Source: Anolis sagrei (lineage: Eukaryota > Chordata > Lepidosauria > Squamata > Anolidae). Taken from it: a DNA stretch of 64,000 nt. A program made the position numbers and the translations under genes. Below are positions 43,481-54,540 of this stretch, in pieces. The stretch lies in NCBI RefSeq assembly GCF_037176765.1, contig NC_090034.1, positions 20,617,375 to 20,681,374 on the forward strand, read 5' to 3'. How positions within the stretch are numbered: the stretch's first letter is position 1; every line of letters starts with the position of its first letter. Under the pieces are notes generated by a model that searched no databases, was not told the DNA's origin, and saw only the letters and a list, made by a program, of their open reading frames with translations.

Positions 43481-43669
43481 ATATACAGGCTTTTTTACAT
43501 CTCCTACATTTGAATGCTGTGGTCAACTCTGGCCACAAGGGGGTGCTGTTGCTCCATCTTCCATGCTGAGTATATCCATAGCTGCCTCCCAATCGAATTG
43601 TTGGTATGTCTTTTATGGGCACCTTTATTACCTCCCTGCTTTTAAAGCGATACCAATTTATCTACTTGA

Positions 43670-44010
43670 GTCCCCTGGTGGCACAGTGGGTTAAACTGGT
43701 GAGCTGCTGAACTTGCTGACCGAAAGGTAGTAAGTTCGAATCCGGGGAGCAAGATAAGCTCCTGCTGTTAGCCCCAGCTTCTGCCAACCTAGCAGTTCGA
43801 AAACATGCAAATGTGAGTAGATCAATAGATACTCCAGCGGGGAGGTAACAGTGCTCCATGCAGTCATGTCGCCCACATGACCTTGGAGGCGGCTACGGGC
43901 AACACTGGCTCTTTGGCTTAGAAATAGAGATGAGCACCATCCCAGAGTTGGACATGACTAGACTTAATGTGAAGGGGAAACCTTGACCTTTACTTTTTAT
44001 TTATCTAGTC
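43670..44010 (+). mobile_element. Sauria-type tRNA-derived SINE
   Basis: Full-length look: tRNA-like head with A box (TGGCACAGTGGGTTAA, about 43679) and B box (GTTCGAATCC, about 43734), the typical body (CTTCTGCCAACCTAGCAGTT, ATGCAAATGTGAGTAGATC) and a BovB-like end CAGAGTTGGACATGACTAGA..GGGGAAACC. It would be copied by BovB machinery. Confidence 0.85.
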
Positions 44011-44039
44011 ACATTGCTGTTTTTGATCTGCTTTTATTT

Positions 44040-45220
44040 GTCGTGTCAGGGCAACCAGTCAATTGTATTACATTTCTAACAGAACAAAACAAACAAACAG
44101 ACAAAATACAAAATTTGCAAGCTTGGTAGTTGATTAAATGTCCTTTGGCCAGTATCTGGCCACTTGGAGTGCTTCTGGTGTTGCTGCAAGAAGGTCCTCC
44201 ATTGTGCATGTGACAGGGCTCGGGTTGCATTGCAGCAGGTGGTCAGTGGTTTGCTCTTCTCCACACTCGCATGTTGTGGATTCCACTTTGTAGCCCCATT
44301 TCTTGAGGTTGGCTCTGCATCTCGTGGTGCCAGAGCACAGTCTGTTCAGCACCTTCCAAGTCGCCCAGTCCTCTGTGTGCCCAGGGGGGAGTCTCTCATT
44401 TGGTATCAGCCATTGGTTGGGGTTCTGGGTTTGAGCCTGCCACTTTTGGACTCTCGCTTGCTGAGGTGTTCCAGCGGGTGTCTCTGTAGATCTTAGAAAA
44501 CTATTTTTCGATTTAAGTCGTTGACATGCTGGCTGATACCCAAACAGGGGATGAGCTGGAGATGTCTCTGCCTTGGTCCTTTCACTATTGGCTGCTACTT
44601 CCCGGCGGTTGTCAGGTGGTGCAATACCGGCTAAGCAGTGTAATTTCTCCAGTGGTGTAGGGCGCAGACACCCCGTGATAATGTGGCATGTCTCATTAAG
44701 AGCCACATCCACTGTTTTAGTGTGGTGAGATGTGTTCCTCACTGGGCATGCATACTCAGCAGCAGAGTAGCATAGTGCAAGGGCAGCTGTCTTCACTGTG
44801 TCTGGTTGTGATCCCCAGGTTGTGCCAATCAGCTTTTGCATGATATTGTTTCTAGCACCCACTTTTTGCTTGATGTTCAGGCAGTGCTTCTTGTAGGTCA
44901 GAGAATGGTCCAGAGTGACTCCCAGGTATTTGGGTGCGCTGCAATGCTCCAGTGGGATTCCTTCCCAGGTGATCTTCAGAGCTCGGGATGCTTGTCTGTT
45001 CTTGAGATGAAAAGCACATGTCTGTGTTTTAAATGGATTAGGGATCAGCTGGTTTTCCCTGTAGTGGGCATTAAGGGCACCTAGAGCTTCAGAGAGCTTC
45101 TGTTCAACCATCTCAAAATTCCCTGCTTGAGTGGTAATGGCACGATCATCAGCATAGATGAAACTCTCTGTCCCTTCTGGCAGTGGCTGGTCTTTTGTGT
45201 AGATATTGAACATTCGATCT
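44040..45220 (-). mobile_element. Jockey-like LINE, 3' half
   Basis: Minus-strand frame 45213-44137 (359 codons) has FNIYTKDQPLPEG, catalytic YADD, APKYLGVTLDHSL, and a C-terminal CECGEEQTTDHLLQC motif. The 3' end is ..GTTGCCCTGACACGACAAAT. 5' truncated inside the RT. A second copy is at 52262-53640. Confidence 0.8.
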
Positions 45221-45223
45221 GCT

Positions 45224-45342
45224 AGGTGGGCAGAAGCTGGGCTGACGTCCAGGAGCTCACCCCGACCTGGGCGTGAACTGTCAACCTTTCAATTGGCAAT
45301 ATTTACTGCAGCTAGCGGTTAGCCCTGCTGTGCTAAAAATAT
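45224..45342 (-). mobile_element. tRNA-derived SINE fragment
   Basis: Minus strand TTTTTAGCACAGCAGGGCTA..AGGTTGACAGTTCACGCCCA..GTGAGCTCCTGGACGTCAGC..GCCCACCTAGCAGATCGAAT: A- and B-box-like head plus the start of the Sauria body. It abuts the 5' end of the LINE at 44040-45220. Confidence 0.65.
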
Positions 45343-46412
45343 GCATTTTAATACACATATTAAAATATCTGAGATCAAATTAAAAGATCCTGGTCTATAA
45401 CATCATTATTAATATTATTATAATTTTTATTTCTGTTTATTTATTTTAATTTATTACCCACCTCTCCTTTTGGCTCAAGGCAAAGCACAGCATAGTCATA
45501 TACATCTATAAAAGCTTATATTAAAACATACATTAAAAGAAATATTAAATTATCAGAGTCAAGAATTAAAAGATAATAATAATAATAATAATAATAATAA
45601 TTATTATTATTATTACTTTTTATGACTGTTCCCCAACACATTTGCATGAAAAAATCACCTTTAAAACATACACATATTAAAATAAGAATCATACATTTAA
45701 ATTAATATTTATTGCCTGCCTCTCCTTCCAGCTCAAGGCTGGGCACCACATAGTCAAACCCATCTATCAAAGCACATATTACAACACAATTAAAATACAG
45801 CCGTAAAAACATGTATTGCACCATAGACATAATAAAATACACAAGACGAAAGTGAAAACACAACAAGCGTAGAACTATATTTTGCACCTTGGATAGATCC
45901 CCTCATGTTTGGACTAAAACCCAGAATGGATTCAGGTTCTTACTAAAACGACCAGTTGCTCAGACAAGAAGTATCTCTGGGGTTAAAAGGGGGGTTGGAA
46001 ATGTGCCTTAAATGGGACCTGAGGGGTTGCCTTGCATGCGGATCCTATCTCCTTGCTTCTGCATGTCCCTTTCCGGTCCTCACTGCACCCAGTATCTGCC
46101 AATTGTTTTCTAATTATATCCAGGTATAGAGTAGTTCAGGAGTATTTTTGCAAATGTGTAGAATTTGTGTTCATCACAAAACATGTCAGTTGCACTCTCC
46201 TGTTTGGAAAAAAACAGACTTTGTGCGTAAATTTGCACACTCCTTTGCACAGCCGTCCCTCTGCATTTGCCGTTTTAACTTCAGTGGATTGGATTATTCA
46301 GGGAAAACAGAGGCCTGAACTGTCCTTTTCCTATTGCATACGATTCCTGGCTTTTTTTTCAGAGCAAACTACTGCTCAAGGTTGCAAACAAAAAGAGGAA
46401 AAGCCTAACAGG

Positions 46413-47458
46413 TTGCATCTACACTGTAGAATGAATGTTGTTTGACACCACTTTAACTGCCATGGCACAGTGGGAGTTGTAGTTTGGTCCTCAATGGGAA
46501 TTTTAGTTCGGCCTCAATGGGAGCTGTAATTTGCTCCTCAATGGAAGTTGTAGTTCGCCTCTCAATGGGAGTCGTAGTTTGGCCCTCAATAGAATTCATA
46601 GTTTGCCCCTCAATGGGATTTGTAGTTCAGCCCTCAATGGAATTGTAATTCGGTGCTCAATTAGAGCTGTAGTTTGTCACTCAATGGGAATTGTAGTTCG
46701 GCCTCAATGGGAACTGTAGTTTGCCCCTCAATGGATTTTGGACCTCAATGGGAGTTGTAGTTGGGCCTCAATGGATTTGTAGTTTGTCCCTCAATGGTAA
46801 CTGTAGTTCACCCCTCAATGGGAGCTGTAGTTGGGCCCTCAATGGGAGTTGTAATTCAGCCCTCAATGGGAGTTGTAGTTCAGCCCTCAATGGGAGCTGT
46901 AATTTGCTCCTCAATGGAAGTTGTAGATCGCCCCTCAATGGGAGTCGTAGTTTGCCCCTCAATGGGAGTTGTAGTTCAGCCCTCAATGGGAGCTGTAATT
47001 TGCTCCTCAATGGAAGTTGTAGATCGCCCCTCAATGGGAGTCGTAGTTTGCCCCTCAATGGAAGTTGGAGTTCGTCCCTCAATGGGATTTGTAGTTCAGC
47101 CCTCAATGGAATTGTAATTCGGCGCTCAATTAGAGCTGTAGTTTGGCACTCAATGGGAACTGTAGTTTGGCACTCAATAGGAGCTATAGTTTGGCACTCA
47201 ATGGAAGTCGTAATTCACCCCTCAATGGAGTTTGGACCTCAATGGGAATTGTAGTTTGGGCCTAAATGGAGTTGTAGTTTGTCCCTCAATGGTTACTGTA
47301 GTTCACCCCTCAATGGGAACTGTAGTTTGCCCCTCAATGGGAGTTGTAGTTCAGCCCTCAGTGGGAGCTGCAGTTCGGTACAACTACAACTCCCAGGAAT
47401 CCATAGCATTGAGCCCTGGCAGTGAAAATGACCTCGAACTACATTAATTCTACATTCA
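46413..47458 (+). mobile_element. Palindromic MITE split by an internal minisatellite
   Basis: Left arm GGTTGCATCTACACTGTAGA..TGACACCACTTTAACTGCCA at 46413-46470; right arm CAACTACAACTCCCAGGAAT..CATTAATTCTACATTCACTTG at 47379-47458. Between them lies the 24-bp array of 46470-47375. Confidence 0.85.
46470..47375 (+). repeat. 24-bp minisatellite (CCCTCAATGGGAGTTGTAGT)
   Basis: About 39 units of 23-25 bases, consensus CCCTCAATGGGAGTTGTAGT plus TTGC/TCAG. By eye about 16 units match ACTAYRnnnCCCR on the minus strand. Some variants are shared as blocks (for example 46910-46960 and 46998-47050), showing block duplications. Open frames in all phases are artefacts of the period. Confidence 0.9.
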
Positions 47459-48220
47459 CTTGTGGACTTTGCTGTTCTCATTTAATATATCTCAGTATTG
47501 CTTTGCAACACTCGTCCAGGTAAATCCATGCAGGAAAGTCTGCCTCTCCCTTTGTGTAGATAGGTTCTTGAATATATTGTATAGCGATGGTTGTTTTCTA
47601 AATGAAATCCAAAGCCTGGATTTGACGTTGTTGTCCTTTTTTGAAACTATTGCTGTTTTGCACTAGACCTTTTTTACCTTCGTGTCCACACCTCCTTGCC
47701 TCCTTTGGGATCCCTTTAGCGGACAGTGACTTATTATTTCCAGTGCAATATGCGATGCAATCGCAGTAAGGAAGACGCACCTGCCTGCGGTCATCATCAA
47801 CCATTATTTTATCCAAAAACCGGGTGAAAAAAATCTTCCAAAGTTGTTTTCTCAGGATGCATAGCTGCCAGTGTGCCATTGTTGCATCGACATCTTTTCT
47901 TTCCAAATTCTCGCCGAAACTCGCAAGACAGACCAGAAGAAAATGGTCAAAAGTAATCCAAATCCACCCCATTTCTTCGCGTTTGCCTTTCATCAATTTG
48001 GGGAGAGATTTTTCGGTCACACTGATACATAGCAGGGACCATTTTCCAGACATAGCAAATGAAATTAGCAAAATATTATAGGAAACACTGCATGTCTTGA
48101 TATTGTGATGTCCTTGTTTATTACTTCCTGGATACAAGGGTTGATCTTTCCTTCTTATTTTTGCAAAATTTTGTTTGAATTGCAGCTTCCGCGTAATACT
48201 TTGGCGATTTTGGAGTCAAT

Positions 48221-48401
48221 TCCACACTGTAGAACTGACGCAGTTTGACATTGTCTTAACTTCCACGGCTCAATGATACCATATGTGTGGGTTTTGCAAA
48301 GTCCTTTTCTGCACCAAAACTACAACTCCCAGGCTTCCCTAGCATTGAACCATGGCAGCTAAAGTGGTGTCAAATTGCATTAATTATACAGTGCAGATGT
48401 G
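48221..48401. mobile_element. Palindromic MITE copy
   Basis: Left ..CACACTGTAGAACTGACGCA, right ..ATTAATTATACAGTGCAGAT, with ACTACAACTCCCAGGC inside. The flanks 47460-48220 and 48402-48880 hold no gene I can recognise. Confidence 0.7.
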
Positions 48402-48884
48402 GTTATAATCTTAAATTTGGAAGGGCCCAATCCATGCAAGAATTCAAAGCTAAGGCAATGCATTTGACCTCTATTTTAAGATTGTAAAATGAATATTTGT
48501 AATATATTTCTCTGCCCTGAATCTCACTATGGAACGGCTGCTTTGGTCCTTTGAAGGTCACATTCCCATTGATTTTGGAAAGATTTATATACATTCCATA
48601 GGAAACTCAGGCATTGGATTGTGAGTGTTGATTATCATGCAATTAATAATATTTTTTATTTCTATTCGATATTAATTGCAAATGTATCCTATATTGATTT
48701 AAAATCCATTTATGTTTCATATCTGCACCTTATAGTACCGTCGGAGATTATTTTATATACAATATTGTAAATATTTTTGTGCATGAATCAGAAACCAAAG
48801 GTGTCACAATTGCTGTCACTGTCTTGGATTTGGGAATGTTTTAGATTTCTGAATTCTATAAAGGATAAGAAGCATATATATATT

Positions 48885-49895
48885 AGGCCTGTTTGATCAA
48901 GAAAAAATTTGTTTCTAAATTCGATTCTTAATTGGGGTGTTTTTTTGTTTCGATATTTAAAATATTTACAAAACTTTCCAAAAAAATGTTTTGTTATTTA
49001 CGAATTTTCGTTATTATTTACAAAACATTTTAGAAAAAAAATTTTTCTTGATCAAACAGGCTAAGTGTGAATGTTGCAGTAATGGTCACCTTGATTAGCA
49101 TTGAATGGCTTTCTCCCACCCTGGACATTCCATAGATAATATTAGATGATATATAACTCACCATTTGCCTAGTTTCCAACAGACCTCTGAGGATGCCTGC
49201 CATAGATGTGGGCAAAATGTCAGGAGAGAATGCTTCTGGAACATGGTCATACAGCCCTGAAAAGTCACACAAGCCGGATGGCGCGCGGAGGCCGCTTGTG
49301 AGCCCGCGCGCGCCATCCAATGGGCTCCGGCTCCTGCGCCCCCCTCCTCCTCCTCCTCCTCCTCCTCTTCCTCCCAGCTGGAAGGAAGGAGGGGGGCGCA
49401 GGAGCCAGAGCCGGATGGCGCGCGGAGGCCGCTTGTGAGCGCGCGCGCGCCATCCAATGGGCTCCGGAGGAAGAGGAGGAGCCAGAGCCGGATGGCGCGC
49501 GGAGGCCGCTTGTGAGCCCGCGCGCGCCATCCAATGGGCTCCGGCTCCTGCGCCCCCCTCCTCCTCCTCCTCCTCCAGCTGGGAGGAAGAGGAGGAGGAG
49601 GAGGAGGGGGGCGCAGGAGCCAGAGCCGGATGGCGCGCGGAGGCCGCTTGTGAGCGCGCGCGCGCCATCCAATGGGCTCCGGAGGAAGAGGAGGAGCCAG
49701 AGCCGGATGGCGCGCTCAGCAGCAGCCTCCATGCCATTAACGAGCGGAGCTTCAGCTCGTAAAATACATGGGGCTGCTGCTTCAATATTTTTAAACCCTT
49801 CCGGGTTTAAAAATATGTTTTGATATCGCTTCGGATATGCAAAAAATAACGATTTTAATACGAAATAACGAATTAACGAAACGAAACCGACAGGC

Positions 49896-49897
<2 letters not shown>
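48885..49897. mobile_element. Composite element with AGGCCTGT ends
   Basis: Outer ends are inverted (TATTAGGCCTGTTTG at 48881 and CGACAGGCCTAATA at 49888), compatible with a TA target. 48885-49068 is itself a foldback (GATCAAGAAAAAATTT / AAATTTTTCTTGATC). A hAT-like MITE fragment lies at 49070-49270 and the GC-rich array at 49274-49720. Family not recognised. Confidence 0.55.
49274..49722. repeat. GC-rich palindromic higher-order array
   Basis: Four copies of a ~58-base palindromic unit (CCGGATGGCGCGCGGAGG .. CGCGCGCGCCATCCAATGGG) alternate with CCTCCTCCT and GGAGGAAGAGGAGG tracts in opposite orientation, and a fifth copy starts at 49704. Strongly CpG-rich within AT-rich DNA. Long open frames on both strands are artefacts. 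Confidence 0.85.
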
Positions 49898-49945
<48 letters not shown>

Positions 49946-50457
49946 TACACACACACACATACATACGAGAGAGAGAGAGAATGATATTTTATTAATTGCA
50001 AAAGAGAAATCTATTTTAGGATATAATGATCACAAATGGCAGGACATTTTGGTTTTGCTACTTAAACGTAACCCATGCTTTGAATTTTGTGGATAATGTG
50101 AATTCACTTCTTTGTCTGTTTCAAAAGGGAAATGTGATGTCACGTACAGTTTGGTGTGTTTGTAAAACTTCAAAATGTTTCTAGTTATTTACGGTTTCAC
50201 ATATCTGGGTGTTTACAGAAATAAAAGTCACACACAGCAAACGTCGCTGTATTGTGTCCGCGGATTTTCATTCTTAATTTTGCTAAATTTTATGTAGTTT
50301 AACAGAGGGGTTTTTAAAAATGGTTTTCTATGTATTTTTTATAAGTCTTGCATTTAAATCTATTTTAATGTTTCTGTGCTTAAGGTTTACATTTACCCAT
50401 TGTATGATTTTTTGTGTTAATTTTAACTATGTGTTTTTAATAAGTATACTTACTTAC

Positions 50458-51995
50458 TTTACTTACTTAGGCGATCCCTCGTTTTCCGAGGATGATTGTC
50501 TTCCAGTGTTCTGGTGGGTCCGCATGTGGCTGTGGAGCCCTATTCTTGCTCTGCATCTTCTTCCGCAGTGAGGACATTGGTTTCCAGGTGGAAGGCGGTC
50601 TCAGTCAGGGTTGGCTGGACACACCTTCTTCTTGGCACGCTTTTCCCTTTCGCCCTCCATTCGTGCCTCTTCAAATTCTGCAGCACTGCTGGTCACAGCT
50701 GTCCTCCAGCTGGAGCGCTCAAGGGCCAGGGCTTCCCAGTTCTCAGTGTCTATGCCAGAGTTTTTAAGGTTTGGCTTTGAGCCCATCTTTAAATCTCTTT
50801 TCCTGTCCACCAACATTCCGTTTTCCGTTCTTAAGTTCGGAGTAGAGCAACTGCTTTGGGAGACGGTGGTCGGGTATCCGGACAACATGGCCGGTCCAGC
50901 AGAGTTGATGGCGGAGGACCATCGCTTCAATGCTGATGGTCTTTGCTTCTTCCAGCACGCTGACGTTTGTCCGCCTGTTTTCCCAAGAGATTTGCAGGAT
51001 TTTCCGGAGGCAGCGCTGATGGAATCATTCCAGGAGTTGCATGTGGCGTCTGTAGACAGTCCACGTCTCACAGGCATATAGCAGGGTTGGGAGGACAATA
51101 GCTCTATAAACAAGCACCTTGGTATCCCTACGGATGTCCCGGTCCTCAAACACTCTGCTTCATTCGGAAAAATGCTGCGCTCGCAGAGCTTAGGCGGTGT
51201 TGTATTTCGGTGTCGATGTTGACTTTGGTGGAGAGGTGGCTGCCAAGGTAGCGGAAATGATCAACATTTTCTAATGTTACACCATTAAGCTGTATCATGG
51301 TATTGGAGAGGGGTTGGCTGGTGTCTGCTGGAACAGCACCTTGGTTTTCTCAATGTTCAGTGACAGGCCGAGCTTCTCGTATGCTTCTGCGAAGGTGTTT
51401 AGAGTGGCTTGTAGATCTTCTTCTGAATGCGCATAGACGACGTCATCAGCACACTGGAGTTCTATAACAGATGTTGTTGTAACCTTGGTTTTGGCTTTCA
51501 GTCTGCTGAGGTTAAACAGCTTGCCATCTGTCCGATAGATGATTTCCACTCCGGTGGGAAGCTTCCCATCAACAAGGTGAAGTATCATAGCGATGAAGAT
51601 GGAGAATAAAGTTGGGGCAATAACACATCCCTGTTTGACACCCGATTCCACCTTAAATGGGTCACTTTGGGAGCCATTGCTGTCCAGGACTGTTGCCATC
51701 ATGTCATCATGGAGGAGCCACAGGATGTTTACAAATTTGTTAGGGCACCCGATTTTTTGGAGGATGGTCCAGAGAGCGCTGCGGTTCACTGTGTCGAATG
51801 CCTTTGCAAGGTCGATGAATGCCATGTACAGAGGTTGGTTTTGTTCCCTGCATTTTTCTTGGAGCTGTCGTGCAGTGAAGATCATGTCCACGGTTCCTCT
51901 GGAGGGGCGGAAGCCGTTCTGGGATTCTGGGAGGGTGTCTTCTGAGAGGGGCAAAAGGCGGTTTGCAAGGATTCTTGCGAGGATTTTCATTGTAT
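50458..51995 (-). mobile_element. RTE-like LINE with terminal C2H2 finger
   Basis: Minus strand: RT from ILARILANRLLPLSEDTLPE through QNGFRPSRGTVDMIF, FIDLAKAFDTVNR, GVKQGCVIAPTLFSIFI and the catalytic CADD, then LNGVTLENVDHFRYLGSHLS, the ..LRHQLCWTGHVVRIPDHRLP region, and a last C2H2 finger CPHCGRRCRARIGLHSHMRT (about 50577-50515), with a GTAAGTAA tail. Open from 51990 to 51295, then shifted in places. 5' truncated. Clade uncertain (RTE/RTEX-like). Confidence 0.8.
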
Positions 51996-52073
51996 ATTAA
52001 TGTTTATATGCTTTAGGTTTTCATTTACCCATTGCATGATTTTTAGTCTTCTTTGAGTCTAATTTGGTAGATG

Positions 52074-52075
<2 letters not shown>

Positions 52076-52121
<46 letters not shown>

Positions 52122-52192
52122 ATTTTAAATGCAGCAGACATAAGCTCAGGATCAGATTGATTTGAGTCTCCTTTGGGAGATGCGTTATTATG

Positions 52193-52225
<33 letters not shown>
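52076..52225. repeat. (TTA)n microsatellites
   Basis: Two uninterrupted TTA/ATT runs (52076-52121 and 52194-52225), each followed by AAATGCAGCAGxCATAAG, that look like a local duplication. Confidence 0.75.
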
Positions 52226-52226
<1 letters not shown>

Positions 52227-52261
52227 GGAATATTAAATGCAGCAGCCATAAGACCATAAGC

Positions 52262-53640
52262 TCAGTATTTATCGTGTCAGAAGCCAATTGAGAAGACAGT
52301 TATAATGTATAGAATGTATAATGTATAGAAAATCCAAAGTTTAAAATTGAGAAGACAGTTATAATGTATAGAAAATCCACAAAGTTTAAAAACCTGGCAA
52401 ATTTTCTTTGACCACTGGCCACTTGGAGTGCCTCTGGTGTGGTTGTAAGGAGGTCCTCCATTGTGCATGTGGCAGGGTTCGGGCTGCATTGTAGAAGGTG
52501 GTCTGTGGTTTGCTCTTCTCCACACTGGTATGTGGTGGACTCCACTTTGTAGCCCCATTTCTCAAGATTGGCTCTGTATCTCATGGTGCCAGAGCTCAGT
52601 CTGTTCTGTGCCTTCCAAGTTGCCCAGTCTTCTGTGTGCCCAGGAGGGAGTCTTTCATCTGGTCTCAGCCACTGATTAAGGTTCCAGGTTTTAACCTGCC
52701 ACTTTTGGACTCTCACTTGAGGTGTTCCTGCGAGTATCTCTATAAATCTTAGGAAGCAATTTCTTGATTTAAGGCATTGGCATGCTGGCTGATATCTGAA
52801 CAGAGGGTGGGCCGGAGATGTCAATGCCTTGATCCTTTTGTTAACTGGTAAAGTATGGCTAATCAGTATTATTTCTCGAGTGGTGTTGGGTGCAGACATC
52901 CTGTGATAATGCAACATGTCTCATTAAGAGCCACATCCACAGTTTTGATATGGTGAGATGTATTCCACACTGGCCATGTGTCTTCAGCAGCAGAGTAGCA
53001 AAGCGCAAGGGCAGATGTCTTCACTGTATCTGGATGTTATCCCCAGGTTGTGCCAGTCAGCTTTTGAATGATATTATTTCTAGACCCACATTCTGTTTGA
53101 TAGTCAGGTAGTACTTCTTATAAGACAGAACATGGTCCAGAGTGACTCCCAGGTATTTGGGTGTGCTGCAGTGCTCCAGTGGGATTCCTTCCCAGGTAAT
53201 TCTCAGAGCCTCATTTTCCTAGTTTACAACAGACCTCACAACCTCTGAAGATGCCTGCTGTAGATGCAGGCAAAATGTCAGGAGACAATGCTTCTGGAAC
53301 ATGGCCATACAGCCTGAAAAACGTATAACAACCAATTGTGTAAATGTTAAACATTGATGGAGCAAGCACACTCCTCTAAGGCAGGCCATTCTTCTGTCTT
53401 CGCCATCTGCTTCTCTGACCCTGGAACTCAACAAAAAAGCTCCTGTTATGTAGCAGATTTCCTATGAAGCAGGTGAGGTGGTAATCCTTTGTGATATTAT
53501 ACATTTTTCTCAGGAGGAGACAATGATTTACAGTATAATAACCTGCTGACAGGTCTATGAAGACAGCTCCTGAAATCTGCTGTCTTTCTATGTGCTGAGT
53601 CAAGCTGTGTCACAAGTTCAGTATTAGTCTGCTTTGAGAC
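52262..53640 (-). mobile_element. Jockey-like LINE copy with nested MITE
   Basis: Second copy of the 44040-45220 family, with a longer 5' part (GAVFIDLSAGYYTVNHCLLL, FVEFQGQRSRWRRQKNGLP at 53600-53376). The RT core between is replaced near 53220-53335 by a hAT-like MITE end (ACAGACCTC..GGAACATGGCCATACAGCC). The 3' end is ..CTTCTGACACGATAAAT. More decayed than the first copy. Confidence 0.75.
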
Positions 53641-53689
53641 TCCTTTGGGAGATGCATCATCATCATCATTGAATGTTAAATGCATCAGC

Positions 53690-54300
53690 CATAAGCTTCC
53701 TATCTCTAATTTTTGAATATATATGTATAGTTCTTTAATTATTTTCTTTACCTGAAATGTCTATTTGATATGTTGGTATAAGGACAAATCTGTTGCAGCT
53801 TTCAATGTTAGGAGAAAAGGCAGATGAAGAACAGTTGCATTTGGAATTGCAAGAGCAAAAGAAATAGTGACCCTGTTTCAGAGCATTTCAAAAGCCACTG
53901 CCTGTAGCTATTGCAATATCTCTTCTGGACATCTCCTTCTCTCTTCCTCTTGCATCAGTCTCTGGGCTGGTCTTCAGAGCCAAGGACAAAGGCCTTACAC
54001 TGTCCCCAGAGAAGGTGAACTTTGACAATGACTAGAACGGGCCGCCCTTCTGTAGTTTTGCACAGGTGAGAGTTCACCTGGTCTCTCCGTTCCAAATATG
54101 GCCAAGAAAAGATGACCTAGAGAAAAGCAGGGCACTAGGAGGGGCCCCAAAAGAATGAGGATGTACCTGTCCATCTGGATTTCCCGGAAATCAAGGCAAA
54201 CTTGGCCAACCAGCTCCTATGCTGATGGGTATATCTCCATTTCAGAGAGGAGGAATATTCAATGGGTTTGACGAAGGAGGATGAAATGCTTGCTTTGGAT
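53690..54300. other. No recognised feature
   Basis: AT-rich to mixed sequence with no convincing frame, splice pattern or repeat that I recognise. Confidence 0.5.
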
Positions 54301-54309
54301 GCAGGTACA

Positions 54310-54450
54310 AAATGATTGCATCCTAGAGTCGGAAGGGACCCCAAGGGTCATCCAATCCAACCCCCTTCTGCCTTCATGAAGGAAATGCAGCATCAAAGCA
54401 CCTCCAACAGATGGCCATCCAGCCTCTCCTTTGAAACCTCTAGGGAAAGA
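54310..54450 (+). repeat. CR1-type fragment
   Basis: TAGAGTCGGAAGGGACCCCA..CATCCAATCCAACCCCC..CAACAGATGGCCATCCAGCC: a single unit of the CR1-like motif. A similar unit is at 56292-56400. Confidence 0.7.
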
Positions 54451-54540
54451 GATGCCATCATCATCACTATTTTTTATTTATTTATTTATTTCGGGCTTTT
54501 ATATCCCGTCCTATCTCAACCTCCGCAGAGGGACTCAGGA

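Noticed and set aside
46721-47254. Repetitive LNGSCS-type protein of 177 codons
   Set aside because: Product of the 24-bp minisatellite, whose period divisible by three keeps all frames open.
49030-49960. Long Ala/Arg/Ser-rich open frames on both strands
   Set aside because: They follow the GC-rich palindromic array and have no family resemblance.
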